The notes below the pieces were generated by a model, which worked only from the letters and a program-made list of their open reading frames with translations, was not told the origin of the DNA and did no database searches. The translations under genes and the position numbers were made by a program. This document shows, piece by piece, positions 13,381 to 25,591 of a stretch of 64,000 bases of DNA (within the stretch, counting starts at the first letter, position 1; every line of letters begins with the position of its first letter). The stretch is from Flavimaricola marinus (GTDB taxonomy: Bacteria > Pseudomonadota > Alphaproteobacteria > Rhodobacterales > Rhodobacteraceae). The DNA lies in NCBI RefSeq assembly GCF_900184895.1, contig NZ_FXZK01000014.1, positions 1 to 64,000 on the forward strand. The letters run 5' to 3'.

Positions 13381-13740
13381 ATGAAATACACCGAAGATCA
13401 CGAATGGCTGCGTGTCGAAGACGACCTGATCGTCGTCGGCATCACCGAACACGCCGCGACGCAGCTTGGCGATATCGTCTTTGTCGAATTGCCCGAGATC
13501 GAGACCATGGTCGCCAAGGGTGACGAGGTCATCGTGATCGAAAGCGTCAAGGCCGCTTCGGACATCCTCGCCCCGCTCGACGGTGAGATCGTCGAAGTGA
13601 ACGAAGCTCTTGGGGACACCCCCGGCCTCGTCAACGAAGACCCCACCGGCACCGCTTGGTTCTTCAAGCTGAAAGTCGACGATCTTTCCGTCCTCGACGA
13701 TTTCTTGGACGAATACGAATACGCCGACCTTATCGCCTGA
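13381..13740 (+). CDS. gcvH: Glycine cleavage system H protein
   Basis: Small lipoyl carrier (119 residues) that shuttles the aminomethyl group between GcvP, GcvT and the dihydrolipoamide dehydrogenase. The lipoylation site is Lys57 in the motif ESVKAAS. The N-terminus [14 protein letters not shown] and the acidic C-terminus are typical. It sits between gcvT and gcvP in the riboswitch-controlled operon, ribosome site GAGGATCACAC before the ATG. Confidence 0.97.
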   Translation: MKYTEDHEWLRVEDDLIVVGITEHAATQLGDIVFVELPEIETMVAKGDEVIVIESVKAASDILAPLDGEIVEVNEALGDTPGLVNEDPTGTAWFFKLKVDDLSVLDDFLDEYEYADLIA

Positions 13741-13786
13741 CACCGCAATCGGCACCGCTCTGGATTTCGCCCTCAAAGGACACAAG

Positions 13787-16623
<2,837 letters not shown>

Positions 16624-16627
<4 letters not shown>

Positions 16628-17730
16628 CAGAATTGGCACCACAGGGCCTTTGGCTCGGCCGGGTAGAAACCGCAGCGGGACCGAGCGTTGTTACCCTCCG
16701 GGACGGGCGGGTTATCGACATCACGAGTCGCGCCGCCCCGACGGTCAGCGACGTGTTGGAGCAAGCGAACCCAGCCGAGTATGTGCGCACGGCCACGGGC
16801 CAAGACATTGGTTCCTTGGAGGATTTGGCCACGAGCCTGCTTGCCCCATGCGATCTTCAGGCGGTCAAGGCCTGCGGCGTGACCTTTGCCGGCTCCATGG
16901 TCGAGCGGGTGATCGAAGAACGCGCGGCGGGAGATCCGAGCAAGGCCCAGGAGATCCGCGCCCGCGTCGGCTCACTGATCGGCGACAGCCTTGCCAACAT
17001 CGTGCCGGGCAGCGAAAAAGCAGCGACGGTCAAGTCGGCCTTGATCGCGGAGGGGCTGTGGTCTCAATACCTTGAGGTCGGTATCGGGCCTGACGCCGAG
17101 GTCTTTACCAAGGCGCCTGTGCTTTCATCCGTTGGCCACGGTGCGGCCGTTGGATTGCATCCGAACTCGGAATGGAACAATCCGGAGCCAGAGGTCGTGC
17201 TGGCCGTCAATTCGCGGGGCGAAATCGTTGGGGCCACCTTGGGCAACGACGTCAACCTGCGTGATATCGAAGGGCGTTCGGCGCTGCTTTTGGGCAAGGC
17301 CAAGGACAACAACGCCTCGTGCTCCATCGGTCCGATGATCCGGCTTTTCGATCAAGGCTTTAGCCTCGATACGGTGCGCGGATTGGAACTGTCATTGACG
17401 GTGACCGGCGCCGACGGATTCGAGATGAAGGGCGCGTCGCGGATGTCTGCCATCAGCCGCGATCCGGCCGATCTGGTTGCGCAGACCATCGGCGATCATC
17501 ACCAGTATCCCGACGGCTTCATGCTGTTTTTGGGCACGCTTTTCGCCCCAACCCAAGACCGGTTCGGTCCGGGCCAGGGCTTTACCCATGCGGTCGGCGA
17601 CATCGTGCGCATATCGACGCCGGAGCTTGGCCTGCTGGAGAACGAGGTTCGCCTCTCAACCCATTGTCCCAAATGGGATTTCGGCATCCGCGACCTGATG
17701 CGCAATCTGGCGGGGCGCGGCCTGATCTAG
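16624..17730 (+). CDS. Fumarylacetoacetate hydrolase family protein, long form
   Basis: A 368-residue protein with a FAH-like C-terminal domain. Visible family marks are [17 protein letters not shown] (metal-binding acidic residues), [30 protein letters not shown] and [20 protein letters not shown]. Members act on C-C bonds or dehydrate 2-keto-3-deoxy acids; the subgroup with an extra N-terminal part is often linked to sugar-acid breakdown, including diketo-deoxy-acid hydrolases. The exact substrate cannot be read from sequence. The gene overlaps gcvP by ATGA, an unusual neighbour for this family, and its stop shares CTAG with the next, convergent hydrolase. Confidence 0.8.
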
Positions 17731-18425
17731 GCCGGGTCGCCAATCGTCAATCGCAGCGGTTCCAGCCCGTCGATCCCCCCGTCGAGCACATCGCCGGGGG
17801 AGACCGGGCCGACGCCTGCGGGCGTGCCGGTCATGATCAGATCGCCCGGCACGAGGTGATAGAACCCCGACAAGTGGGCGATGATCTCGGGCACGGACCA
17901 GACCATTTCGGCCAGCGTCGCGTCTTGGCGCGTCTCGGCGTTCTGTTGCAGCCAGATGCGCTGTGCACCGATGTCTCCAAATGCCTCCGCCGGCGTCAGG
18001 GGCCCAAAAACCGCTGCGTTTTCAACGTCTTTCCCCAAATCCCACGGCCTTTGTTTCTTGCGTTCCGAGAGTTGTAGATCCCGGCGTGTCATGTCGAGGG
18101 CGCAAGCGTAACCAAAAACAACCTCCATCGCGCGGTCCTTATTGATTCGGAATGCGGACGCGCCGATGGCGACGGCAAGCTCCATCTCGAAATGGAAGTC
18201 ATCGGTCCCCGGTGGATAGGGCGTTACCGCGCCGCTCAACACCGTGGCGTGACAGGATTTGGTGAAATAGAACGGCTTTTCCCTGTCGACCTCCTGCCCC
18301 ATTTCGGCGGCGTGCGCGGCGTAGTTGCGGCCCACGCAGAAGATGCGCCCGACCGGATAGACCGCGGTCTGTCCGACGACGGGTAGGATCGGTTGCGGGC
18401 GGGGTGGAAAGACATAGTCGGGCAT
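17727..18425 (-). CDS. Fumarylpyruvate hydrolase-type FAH family protein
   Basis: A 232-residue short FAH-fold hydrolase. It has the conserved FCVGRNYAAHAAEMG start of the fold, the metal site around FHFEMELAVAIG and the C-terminal GDLIMTGTPAGVGPV loop. The length and sequence pattern suit the maleylpyruvate/fumarylpyruvate hydrolase (NagK-like) group of the gentisate pathway, but no gentisate genes are nearby. ATG 18425 is chosen because earlier in-frame codons lack a ribosome site and family similarity; GGAGGC precedes it. Stop overlaps that of the convergent hydrolase. Confidence 0.82.
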   Translation of the reverse strand: MPDYVFPPRPQPILPVVGQTAVYPVGRIFCVGRNYAAHAAEMGQEVDREKPFYFTKSCHATVLSGAVTPYPPGTDDFHFEMELAVAIGASAFRINKDRAMEVVFGYACALDMTRRDLQLSERKKQRPWDLGKDVENAAVFGPLTPAEAFGDIGAQRIWLQQNAETRQDATLAEMVWSVPEIIAHLSGFYHLVPGDLIMTGTPAGVGPVSPGDVLDGGIDGLEPLRLTIGDPA

Positions 18426-19001
18426 CAGAGCCTCCGTTTCGGGATGGCCACGCGATTGGCATGTCCCACCGCAGCTTGTTGAGATTGCGTCATTTATTGA
18501 CGAGAAACGCCGCAGGAACAAGGCCACGATCCGCACGGCCCCTGGCCATTTCCGGCCGCCTTAGACGGCCGCCCAGACGTGCGGCGATTGCTGGCAGGCT
18601 TTAACGCCGCAGCACATCGACCTTGAGCATTGCCGACCAAAGCGGACGCGCAACGCCTTGGGTTCGAGGCCGGAGCGTGTCGCGCGGGCTGCGTGTCATG
18701 GCGCTTGATGCCAGCCGATTCGGCGGTCATGACACGCCGCGCGACCGGAGCCGGCCCCGTTTTCGGCGGGATTTCCGGGGTTTATCGCGGCCGGCCACCT
18801 GCCGATCCGAAAGAATGCCGACGCCGCACGAGCGTGAAGCGAAGGCCATCCAGCCCCCGCACAGGGTGTTGCGCGCGCTACTTTTGCCCGCGTCTGGCGG
18901 CGCATCGGCATTTTTGGCCAAGTCGTCGGTACGACGTCGGTATGGCGTCGGTGTCGTTGCGGACGCGAGACCGACCGAACGGTGAAAATATTGTGATCCG
19001 G
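18426..19001. other. 576-bp intergenic region without a convincing gene
   Basis: ORFs here on both strands are short or are Arg/Pro-rich shadow frames with no family-like segments. The left end must hold the promoter of the hydrolase gene. A stretch ATTTTTGGCCAAG at about 18909-18921 resembles the core of the dispersed repeat seen at 50421 and 56006. Nothing else could be recognised. Confidence 0.6.
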
Positions 19002-19922
19002 TCAGGTGGCGAGGAGCGCCTCGATCTCATCCAGCGTCGGCATGGACGGGGCGGTTCCGGGGCGGGTTACCGAAATCCCGGCGGTCGCACAGCCGAAACG
19101 CACGGCCTCGAGCGGGGCCATCCCCCGGGCCAAGGCCGCGGCGAAGCCGCCGTTGAACGCATCGCCCGCGCCCGTCGTCTCGACGACCGCGCCCGCGTTG
19201 AACACCGGCACCAGTTCGCTGACCTGCCCGTCGTGATAGAGCGCCCCCTGATCACCAAGCGTTATGATCGCGGCCCCTGCCCCACGTCTGATAAGGATAT
19301 CAGCAGCTTGCCGCGCGGAGCTCATGTTCGTGACGGCGATGCCGGTGATCCCGTCGGCCTCGGTCTCGTTCGGGGTGACGAAGTCGCAGAGCGCCAGCAT
19401 GGTGTCCGGCACATCGGCAGCGGGTGCGGGATTGAGGATGGTCTTGGCGCCGCCCTCACGGGCCAGTTTCAGCCCGCGCATGGCCGCGCTCATCGGCTGT
19501 TCCAACTGGGTCACGAAGACCGCCGCCGCGCGGATCAGGTCGCCACGCGCATCGACATCGACCGCCGAGATGCCTTCGGCGGCACCGGGGGCGACGATGA
19601 TCGCGTTGTTACCCGTTGATTCCTCGACGAAAATATAGGCCGCGCCAGTATAGCTATCGGCGTCTATCGTGATCTCGGGGGTGACGCCGGCCTTGGCCCA
19701 GGTATCCTGCGCCATCTTGCCGAAGGGATCGTCACCGATCCGGGTGATGAAGTGAACCGACCCGCCGGCCCGTGCCGCAGCGACCGCCTGGTTCGAGCCT
19801 TTGCCACCTGGGCCGAGCGCAAAGCTGGTGCCCATGAGCGTTTCGCCCATCCGCGGCTGCCGCGCCGCCCTGTAGGCGGTATCGGCAACGAAGACTCCAA
19901 GGATAACAATATCTTCCGACAT
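19002..19922 (-). CDS. rbsK: Ribokinase-family (PfkB) sugar kinase
   Basis: A 306-residue ATP-dependent carbohydrate kinase. The substrate motif GPGGKGSNQA (38-47) and the C-terminal anion-hole motif with base Asp254 (TTGAGDAFNGG) are both intact. The sequence is ribokinase-like, but specificity could extend to other pentoses or deoxy sugars. ATG 19922 is preferred over the in-frame GTG 19931 because TAAGGTGA lies at the right distance before it. It is the last gene of ATPase - fucU/rbsD - kinase, eleven bases after the mutarotase. Confidence 0.85.
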   Translation of the reverse strand: MSEDIVILGVFVADTAYRAARQPRMGETLMGTSFALGPGGKGSNQAVAAARAGGSVHFITRIGDDPFGKMAQDTWAKAGVTPEITIDADSYTGAAYIFVEESTGNNAIIVAPGAAEGISAVDVDARGDLIRAAAVFVTQLEQPMSAAMRGLKLAREGGAKTILNPAPAADVPDTMLALCDFVTPNETEADGITGIAVTNMSSARQAADILIRRGAGAAIITLGDQGALYHDGQVSELVPVFNAGAVVETTGAGDAFNGGFAAALARGMAPLEAVRFGCATAGISVTRPGTAPSMPTLDEIEALLAT

Positions 19923-19932
19923 GATCTTCACC

Positions 19933-20388
19933 TTACTCCGCGTCGGGTGGGATCACCCCTTTGCGCAGGATGAAACAGCCGTAGAACCGCCGCTCGCCGG
20001 TCTGGATGACGGCATAGGCGTCCTTGGCCTGTTCGTAGAATGCGAACCGCTCGATAGAGACCATCGGGCGCGGTTCGCCCTCGGCGCTGTCGATGGCGGC
20101 TTGCACCTCTTGCGCGACGGGCAGAATTTCGGAGGGGTTTCCGACGACCTCCATCCGGGCGGCGTGATCCTCGACGAAGGTGTCGAGCGGCAGCACCGAG
20201 AGCACCGCTTCGCAGGCCTCTCCGGCGGTCAGGTTTTCCATCCGAAGCAGCTGACCATAGACGGTTTGCTGCGCGATGCTGTCGGCCGGGAAATTGGTGT
20301 CCGAGATCACCAGAGTATCCCCGTGCCCCATCGCCCGTAGCACGTAAAGCACATCGGCATTGAGCCGGTTGTCGATCCCCTTGAGCAT
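19933..20388 (-). CDS. fucU: RbsD/FucU family sugar mutarotase
   Basis: Interconverts anomers of free sugars, so that import and the first dehydrogenase or kinase see the right form. The 151-residue protein has the active His22 in RAMGHGDTLVISDTNFP and the C-terminal ERFAFYEQAKDAYAVIQTGE. That last segment and the length are closer to FucU (L-fucose mutarotase) than to RbsD (D-ribose pyranase), though the neighbouring kinase is ribokinase-like. Located between the ABC ATPase and the kinase, under operator site 1. Confidence 0.85.
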   Translation of the reverse strand: MLKGIDNRLNADVLYVLRAMGHGDTLVISDTNFPADSIAQQTVYGQLLRMENLTAGEACEAVLSVLPLDTFVEDHAARMEVVGNPSEILPVAQEVQAAIDSAEGEPRPMVSIERFAFYEQAKDAYAVIQTGERRFYGCFILRKGVIPPDAE

Positions 20389-20400
20389 CCTATCCTCCGT

Positions 20401-21456
20401 CTATTCGATGCGTTGCCCGGTTTCACCGTCGAAGATATGAAGATCCTCGGCGTTGGCGCTGATGTTCATGGTCTGCCCGACCTGCACCTCCTGCCGCTCG
20501 CGCAGGAGCATCACGAGATCGACGCCGTCGTGCCGCATGACCACGTGAGTCTCGGAGCCGGTGGGCTCGATCACGGTCACGGTGGCCGGCACTCCGGCAG
20601 CACCGACGCGCATGTGTTCGGGCCTGATCCCGATGGTGATGGACTGCCCCGCCTTGACCGGCAGCCCGGGTGGCAATTGGAACCGCGCCTCGCCCACCTT
20701 TGCCTCGACCCCGTCCAGCACCACGCCCTTGAGCATGTTCATCGAGGGCGAGCCGATGAAGCTGGCCACGAAGGTGTTCGCCGGCTTGTCGTAGACCGCG
20801 AGCGGCGCGCCGACCTGCTCGATATGCCCGGCTTGCATGACGACGATCTTGTCGGCCATCGTCATGGCCTCGATCTGGTCGTGCGTGACGTAGACCGTCG
20901 TGGTCTTGAGCCTTTGGTGCAGCTCCCGAATCTCGGTGCGCATCTGCACCCGCAGCTTGGCGTCGAGGTTGGAGAGCGGCTCGTCGAACAGAAACACCTG
21001 CGGGTCGCGCACGATGGCCCGCCCCATGGCGACCCGCTGCCGTTGCCCGCCGGACAGCGCCCGCGGATAGCGGTCGAGGTAGGGCGTCAGCCCCAGAACC
21101 TCGGCGGCGCGGTCGACCCGCTGCTTGATCTCGGCCTTGGGCATTTTGCGCATCCTGAGCGAGAACGCCATGTTCGCCCCAACCGTCTTGTGCGGGTAAA
21201 GAGCGTAGTTCTGGAACACCATCGCGATGTCGCGTTCGGCGGGCGGCAGGTTGTTCACCGTCTTTTCGCCGATGTTGATCTTGCCCGATGTGATTCCCTC
21301 AAGCCCGGCGATCATCCGCAGAAGCGTAGATTTCCCGCAGCCCGATGGCCCGACCAAAACCACGAATTCGCCGTCGTGGATATCGACATTTAGGCCATGA
21401 ATGACCTCTAAAGACCCGTAATTCTTGCGCAAATCGCGAACGGTGACCTCGGCCAT
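20401..21456 (-). CDS. Sugar ABC transporter ATP-binding protein (UgpC/MalK type)
   Basis: The ATPase of a CUT1-class importer, 351 residues. Walker A GPSGCGKST is at 36-44, signature LSGGQ at 134-138, Walker B FLFDEP at 155-160, and a C-terminal TOBE/MalK regulatory domain follows (IGIRPEHMRVG). It is transcribed divergently from the binding protein and permeases, so the transporter is split across one promoter region carrying operator site 1. ATG 21456 follows GGAGGC; the upstream in-frame extension runs into the operator. Confidence 0.93.
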   Translation of the reverse strand: MAEVTVRDLRKNYGSLEVIHGLNVDIHDGEFVVLVGPSGCGKSTLLRMIAGLEGITSGKINIGEKTVNNLPPAERDIAMVFQNYALYPHKTVGANMAFSLRMRKMPKAEIKQRVDRAAEVLGLTPYLDRYPRALSGGQRQRVAMGRAIVRDPQVFLFDEPLSNLDAKLRVQMRTEIRELHQRLKTTTVYVTHDQIEAMTMADKIVVMQAGHIEQVGAPLAVYDKPANTFVASFIGSPSMNMLKGVVLDGVEAKVGEARFQLPPGLPVKAGQSITIGIRPEHMRVGAAGVPATVTVIEPTGSETHVVMRHDGVDLVMLLRERQEVQVGQTMNISANAEDLHIFDGETGQRIE

Positions 21457-21529
21457 AGACGAGCATGCCTCCTGTGTTGGTGCCAAAGGGTTAGCGCAGC
21501 CGACGCCCTGTGTCCAACATCTAATCATA

Positions 21530-21541
21530 CTAACATGTTAG
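21530..21541. promoter_or_regulatory. Operator site 1, palindrome CTAACATGTTAG
   Basis: A perfect 12-bp palindrome, inside CATACTAACATGTTAG, lies between the ABC ATPase and the solute-binding protein genes. The same 16 bases occur at 33975-33990 and a two-mismatch form at 30316-30331. The size and symmetry suit a dimeric GntR/FCD regulator; the regulator encoded at 33249 is the obvious candidate. Confidence 0.8.
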
Positions 21542-21708
21542 AAGCTTGACAGGGCGCGGGGTGGCTGTGATGGTTTGACAGTCGGCGCCGTTTCGTGCGG
21601 TTCGAGACGCGAGAAGGTTTGGGCCTTGCAGGACTGTCGAACTGTGTGAGCCGCCCATCGTCATCCCGCGATTTCGGTGCTTGATCCATGAGATAGGGAG
21701 GACTGCTC

Positions 21709-23346
21709 GTGAAAGTTGAACTATATAACGCGATTTCCGGGGCCATGATGAGCCGCCGGAAGATGTTGGCCGGTGCGGCCAGCGTCGGTGCATTGGGCGC
21801 CATGGGGGGAATGGGTGCCACGCCAGCGATGGCCGATGCTCACAGCAATGTACGTGCCGAGATCCTGAAGATCCCCGGCGTCGGCATGGGAAGCCCGACA
21901 GATGCCGATTGGCAGAAGGTCGGCGAATTGTGTCTTGGACCAACCAAGGGCAACGTGGCCGAAGGCGAGTTCGAGGGCGTTGAGCTGACCTTTATGGGTC
22001 TAAACAACCAGAACCTGCACAACTTCCTGTTTCGCGGTTTCCTGAAGCCTTGGGAAGCCTACACAGGGGCCAAGATCAACTGGATCGACCTCGCGCAGGC
22101 CGATTACAACGCCCGCCTTCAGCAATCGATCGCCACTGGCACTGTCGATTTCGACATCATCGAAATGGGCGCACCTTTCGAGGGTGATACCGCCAGCCGT
22201 GGCCTTCTGGACGAGATGCCCGACTGGGTGAAGGAGCAGATCGAGGACGATGACCTCGTCGGCTATCTGCAACCGCCCGTCGGCACTTGGGACGGCAAGA
22301 CCTACCGTGTGACCATCGACGGAGACTGCCACACCTTCTCGTATCGCAAGGACTATTTCGGCGAGGGTGGCATCGGCGGCGCTGAAGTGCCGAGCACTTG
22401 GCAGCAGGTCAATCAGGTGACCAAGGACCTCGTCGGCAAGGAAGACCCGCTGACCGGTCTGCCGGCACATGGCTATCTCGACCCGCTCAAGGGCTGGGGT
22501 GGTTTCGGCATGTACTTCATTGCCAACCGTGCCGCAGCCTACAACAAGCACCCGGACAGCCCGGCGTGGTTGTTTGAGCCGGACACCATGAAGCCCATGG
22601 TCAACAACCCCGGCTGGGTTCAGGCGATTCAGGACGTGATGGACCTGATTGCCGTCGACGGTGCCTATCCCGCCGACCAGATCAACGCCGACCCCGGCAC
22701 CACGGCCTTCAGCCAGTTCCTTGCCGGCACCGGCTCGATGCTGATGTGGTGGGGCGACGTGGGCTCTAACGCCCGCACCTCCGACAGCTCTGTCGTGGGC
22801 GACGTCGTCGGCTTTGGCATCAACCCGGCTTCCGAGCGCCGCTACAACGCGGTGACCGGCGAGTGGGAAGAGGAGCGCAACGAAGCGCCGCAGATGGCCT
22901 ATATCGGCTGGGGCGTCTACGTGACCTCGAACGTGTCGGGTGACGAAAAGCGTCGCAAGGCGGCATGGTCTGCCGCGGCCCATCTGGGCGGCAAGGACCT
23001 CAGCCTTTGGACTTCGGCCTATCCGTCCGGCTTCCAGCCCTACCGCAACTCGCACTTCCAGTACGACGAGTGGGAAGCAGCCGGCTATGACCGGGCGTTC
23101 GTCGAGGACTATCTCGGGTCCAACGCAGACAGCTACAACCACCCGAACGCGGCGATCGAGCCTCGGATCCCGGGCATCTTCCAATACTATTCGGTGGCCG
23201 AGGACGAATTGTCCAAGGGCTTTGCCGGGCAGTATGGATCGGCTCAGGAGACCGCCGACGCCATTGCCGCCGCATGGGAGGCGATCACCGACCAGATCGG
23301 TCGCGACAGCCAGATCGCCCTCTACAAGGCCAGCTTGGGCATGTAG
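21709..23346 (+). CDS. Extracellular solute-binding protein of a sugar ABC transporter
   Basis: Periplasmic receptor of the importer, 545 residues, larger than most CUT1 binding proteins. The N-terminus has MSRRKMLAGAASVGALGAM, a Tat-like signal with SRRK, cleaved near AMADA. The body has the family-1 fold with aromatic-rich binding segments (PPVGTWDGKTYRVTIDGD, MLMWWGDVG). The GTG start at 21709 is well supported by GGGAGG eight bases upstream. First gene of SBP - permease - permease; followed by a strong hairpin that probably keeps its mRNA more abundant than the permease part. Confidence 0.9.
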   Translation: MKVELYNAISGAMMSRRKMLAGAASVGALGAMGGMGATPAMADAHSNVRAEILKIPGVGMGSPTDADWQKVGELCLGPTKGNVAEGEFEGVELTFMGLNNQNLHNFLFRGFLKPWEAYTGAKINWIDLAQADYNARLQQSIATGTVDFDIIEMGAPFEGDTASRGLLDEMPDWVKEQIEDDDLVGYLQPPVGTWDGKTYRVTIDGDCHTFSYRKDYFGEGGIGGAEVPSTWQQVNQVTKDLVGKEDPLTGLPAHGYLDPLKGWGGFGMYFIANRAAAYNKHPDSPAWLFEPDTMKPMVNNPGWVQAIQDVMDLIAVDGAYPADQINADPGTTAFSQFLAGTGSMLMWWGDVGSNARTSDSSVVGDVVGFGINPASERRYNAVTGEWEEERNEAPQMAYIGWGVYVTSNVSGDEKRRKAAWSAAAHLGGKDLSLWTSAYPSGFQPYRNSHFQYDEWEAAGYDRAFVEDYLGSNADSYNHPNAAIEPRIPGIFQYYSVAEDELSKGFAGQYGSAQETADAIAAAWEAITDQIGRDSQIALYKASLGM

Positions 23347-23354
23347 CCCGGCCC

Positions 23355-23379
23355 GCAGGGCGCGTTCGGCGCGCCCTGC
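23355..23379 (+). terminator. Intra-operon hairpin after the binding-protein gene
   Basis: A perfect 10-bp GC stem GCAGGGCGCG/CGCGCCCTGC with a TTCGG loop, without a T tract, 8 bp after the stop of the binding-protein gene. Hairpins here usually protect the upstream message from 3' decay and reduce read-through, giving more receptor than permease. Confidence 0.7.
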
Positions 23380-23450
23380 CGCACCTGATACGGGCCCGTC
23401 CGGAGAGTCCGGGCGGGCCGCCCCCTACCACCCTCAGTCAAGCAGGCCCC

Positions 23451-24560
23451 ATGAGCAGCACCGAAGGCGACCTTCTCCATATTGTGACGGCGGACGATAT
23501 CTCGCCCGGCCGGCAGAAGCTTGGCAAGTTCCTCATCTGGGGCTCGGCGGCGCTGATCGTCGTGGTTGCGGCCTTGCAGGTGTGGCGCGGCACCGCGACA
23601 CCAGAGGCCGGTTTCGCGAATTGGCGCCCCACGCTCTATGCGTTTCTGGTCTGGGCCGTCTGCCTGTGCTGGGCGCAGGTCCTGATCCGCGGCGAATACG
23701 GCAAGCGCGTGCTCTTCGTCCTGCCGGCGGCTCTCTTTGTCGGCTGCATGGTGGTCTTCCCGCTGATCTTCGGCCTCGGGATCGCCTTTTCCGACTGGAA
23801 CCTCGCCTCGCCCGACGGTCGCAAGTTCAACGGCGTCGACAACATTCGCCAGATGTGGACCGATCCGTTCTATTGGAATGCCATGACCAACATGGTCTGG
23901 TATGTCCTCGCGATCCTGCCGGAATACGCGATCGCCTTTGGCCTCGCCCTATTGCTCAACGCCCAGATCAAGGCCCGGAAGTTCTTTCGCGTGGCCTTTC
24001 TGATGCCCCTGATGCTCAGCCCCGTGGCGGTGTCGTGGATGATCGGCAAATCGATGCTCGAGGTCCGCTTTGGCCCGATCAGCCGCCTCGCCCGCGAATT
24101 GGGCGTCGACAGCCCGGCGTTCTTTTCCTCGCCCGAGATGGCCCGGTTCATCATCATGGCGATGGATGCCTGGACCTTCATCCCCTTCATGATGATCATG
24201 ATCCTCGCCGGCTTGCAGGCGATCCCCAAGGAGCTTTCCGAAGCCTCCAAGGTGGATGGCGCCAGCCCGTGGCGCGGCTTTTGGGAGATCACCTTTCCGC
24301 TGATGCTGCCGGTTTCGATCACCGCGATCCTGATCCGCATCATCTTCAAGCTCAAGCTCGCCGACATCATCATCAACGTCACTTCAGGCGGCCCCGGCGG
24401 CGCCACCGACAGCGTGACGTCCTTCATTTTCCGCGAATACCGGGATCGGTCGAACGTGGGCTACGGCACCCTGCTGGCCATGGTCTATCTGGTCATCATC
24501 GTGATCGCGATGACCATCCTGATGAAGATCGCCGACCGTTGGATGAGGCCAAAGTTCTGA
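23451..24560 (+). CDS. Sugar ABC transporter permease 1 (MalF/UgpA type)
   Basis: Inner-membrane subunit, 369 residues. It has two extra N-terminal hydrophobic helices (about 25-75) before the core of six, and the cytoplasmic EAA loop ELSEASKVDGASPWRGFWEITFPL that contacts the ATPase. The P2-like loop GPGGATDSVTSFIF is typical of MalF-type permeases. The longer upstream frame is a shadow of the binding-protein gene; ATG 23451 starts MSSTEGDLLH. One base separates it from the second permease. Confidence 0.9.
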   Translation: MSSTEGDLLHIVTADDISPGRQKLGKFLIWGSAALIVVVAALQVWRGTATPEAGFANWRPTLYAFLVWAVCLCWAQVLIRGEYGKRVLFVLPAALFVGCMVVFPLIFGLGIAFSDWNLASPDGRKFNGVDNIRQMWTDPFYWNAMTNMVWYVLAILPEYAIAFGLALLLNAQIKARKFFRVAFLMPLMLSPVAVSWMIGKSMLEVRFGPISRLARELGVDSPAFFSSPEMARFIIMAMDAWTFIPFMMIMILAGLQAIPKELSEASKVDGASPWRGFWEITFPLMLPVSITAILIRIIFKLKLADIIINVTSGGPGGATDSVTSFIFREYRDRSNVGYGTLLAMVYLVIIVIAMTILMKIADRWMRPKF

Positions 24561-24561
24561 T

Positions 24562-25494
24562 ATGCCAAATTCTGCAAGCAACGAACAGATTTTTCACGAC
24601 AGCCCGGCCGACAAGGGTCACTCCGCCAAGTGGTGGACCAGCCGCGTCCTGATCTACGGGATCCTGATCCTCTGGGCGTTCATCTGCCTGTTCCCGATCT
24701 ATTGGACGATCACCACGTCGTTCAAACGCGCGCCCGACGTGATGCAGGGCAACATGATCCCGTGGGTCGACTTCGTCCCGAACTGGCTCGGCTGGCGGTC
24801 GCTCGGCCTGTCGCCGGACACCATCGGCGCCGAATCCACGGTCCGCGCCGAATTCATGAAGCGGTTCCTCAATTCGACGATCATCTCGGTGTCGGCCTCG
24901 CTGCTCGCGGTAATCCTCGGCAGCCTTGCGGCTTACGGGCTGTCGCGGTTCAGCTACAAGTTCGGCTTCATGCGCAATTCGGACATCTCGTTCTTCTTCC
25001 TGTCGCAGCTGATCCTGCCGCCGGTCGTATTGGCGCTGCCGTTCCTCGTGCTCTACAAGTCGTTGGCCCTGCTCGACACGCGGATCGGCTTGATCCTGCT
25101 TTACACGCTGACGGTGCTGCCCATCGTCATCTGGATCATGCGCGATCAGTTCGGCTCGATCCCAACCGAGCTGGAAGAAGCCGCCCTCGTCGACGGCCTG
25201 TCGATCTGGGGCGCCTTCCTGACCATCATCATGCCGATCGCCTTGCCCGGCATGGTCGCGGCCTTCATCATCAGCCTCGTGCTCACGTGGAACGAATATT
25301 TCTTCGCCGCCCTGCTCACCTCGACCAATGCGGTGACGCTCCCGGTCATGGTGGCCAGCCAGACCGGATCACAGGGGATCTCTTGGTGGTCGATGGCCGC
25401 GCTCAGTTTCGCGGCGATCTTGCCGCTGATCGTGATCGGCATCATCCTGGAGCGGTTCATCATCAAAGGCATGGCCGCCGGGGCAATCAAGTAG
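24562..25494 (+). CDS. Sugar ABC transporter permease 2 (MalG/UgpE type)
   Basis: Second inner-membrane subunit, 310 residues, with six predicted helices and the EAA motif ELEEAALVDGLSIWGAFLTIIMPIALPG. The N-terminal helix FICLFPIYWTITTSFKRAPDV is typical of MalG-type proteins. It forms the channel with permease 1, and the ATPase partner is encoded divergently at 20401. Last gene of the operon; a repeat-bearing hairpin follows. Confidence 0.92.
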   Translation: MPNSASNEQIFHDSPADKGHSAKWWTSRVLIYGILILWAFICLFPIYWTITTSFKRAPDVMQGNMIPWVDFVPNWLGWRSLGLSPDTIGAESTVRAEFMKRFLNSTIISVSASLLAVILGSLAAYGLSRFSYKFGFMRNSDISFFFLSQLILPPVVLALPFLVLYKSLALLDTRIGLILLYTLTVLPIVIWIMRDQFGSIPTELEEAALVDGLSIWGAFLTIIMPIALPGMVAAFIISLVLTWNEYFFAALLTSTNAVTLPVMVASQTGSQGISWWSMAALSFAAILPLIVIGIILERFIIKGMAAGAIK

Positions 25495-25537
25495 CCCTGC
25501 CTCGCGCCACAGGGGGGGGCAGTCACCCTCGCCCCGA

Positions 25538-25587
25538 CTTCTTTGGGTCGAAAATATCCCACGGGGGTTTGGGGGTGTGAAACCCCC
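25538..25587. repeat. Dispersed intergenic repeat with hairpin, copy 1
   Basis: Contains ACTTCTTTGGGTCGAAAATAT, a divergent copy of the element seen at 50421 and 56006, followed by an 8-bp stem GGGGGTTT/AAACCCCC (25563-25587). It lies between convergent permease and creatininase-family genes and may terminate transcription both ways. Confidence 0.55.
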
Positions 25588-25591
25588 AATC

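Noticed and set aside
18630-19619. Plus-strand ORF of 329 codons over the gap and the ribokinase gene
   Set aside because: Its second half is the complement of rbsK codons and its first half is Arg/Pro-rich without features of a real protein.
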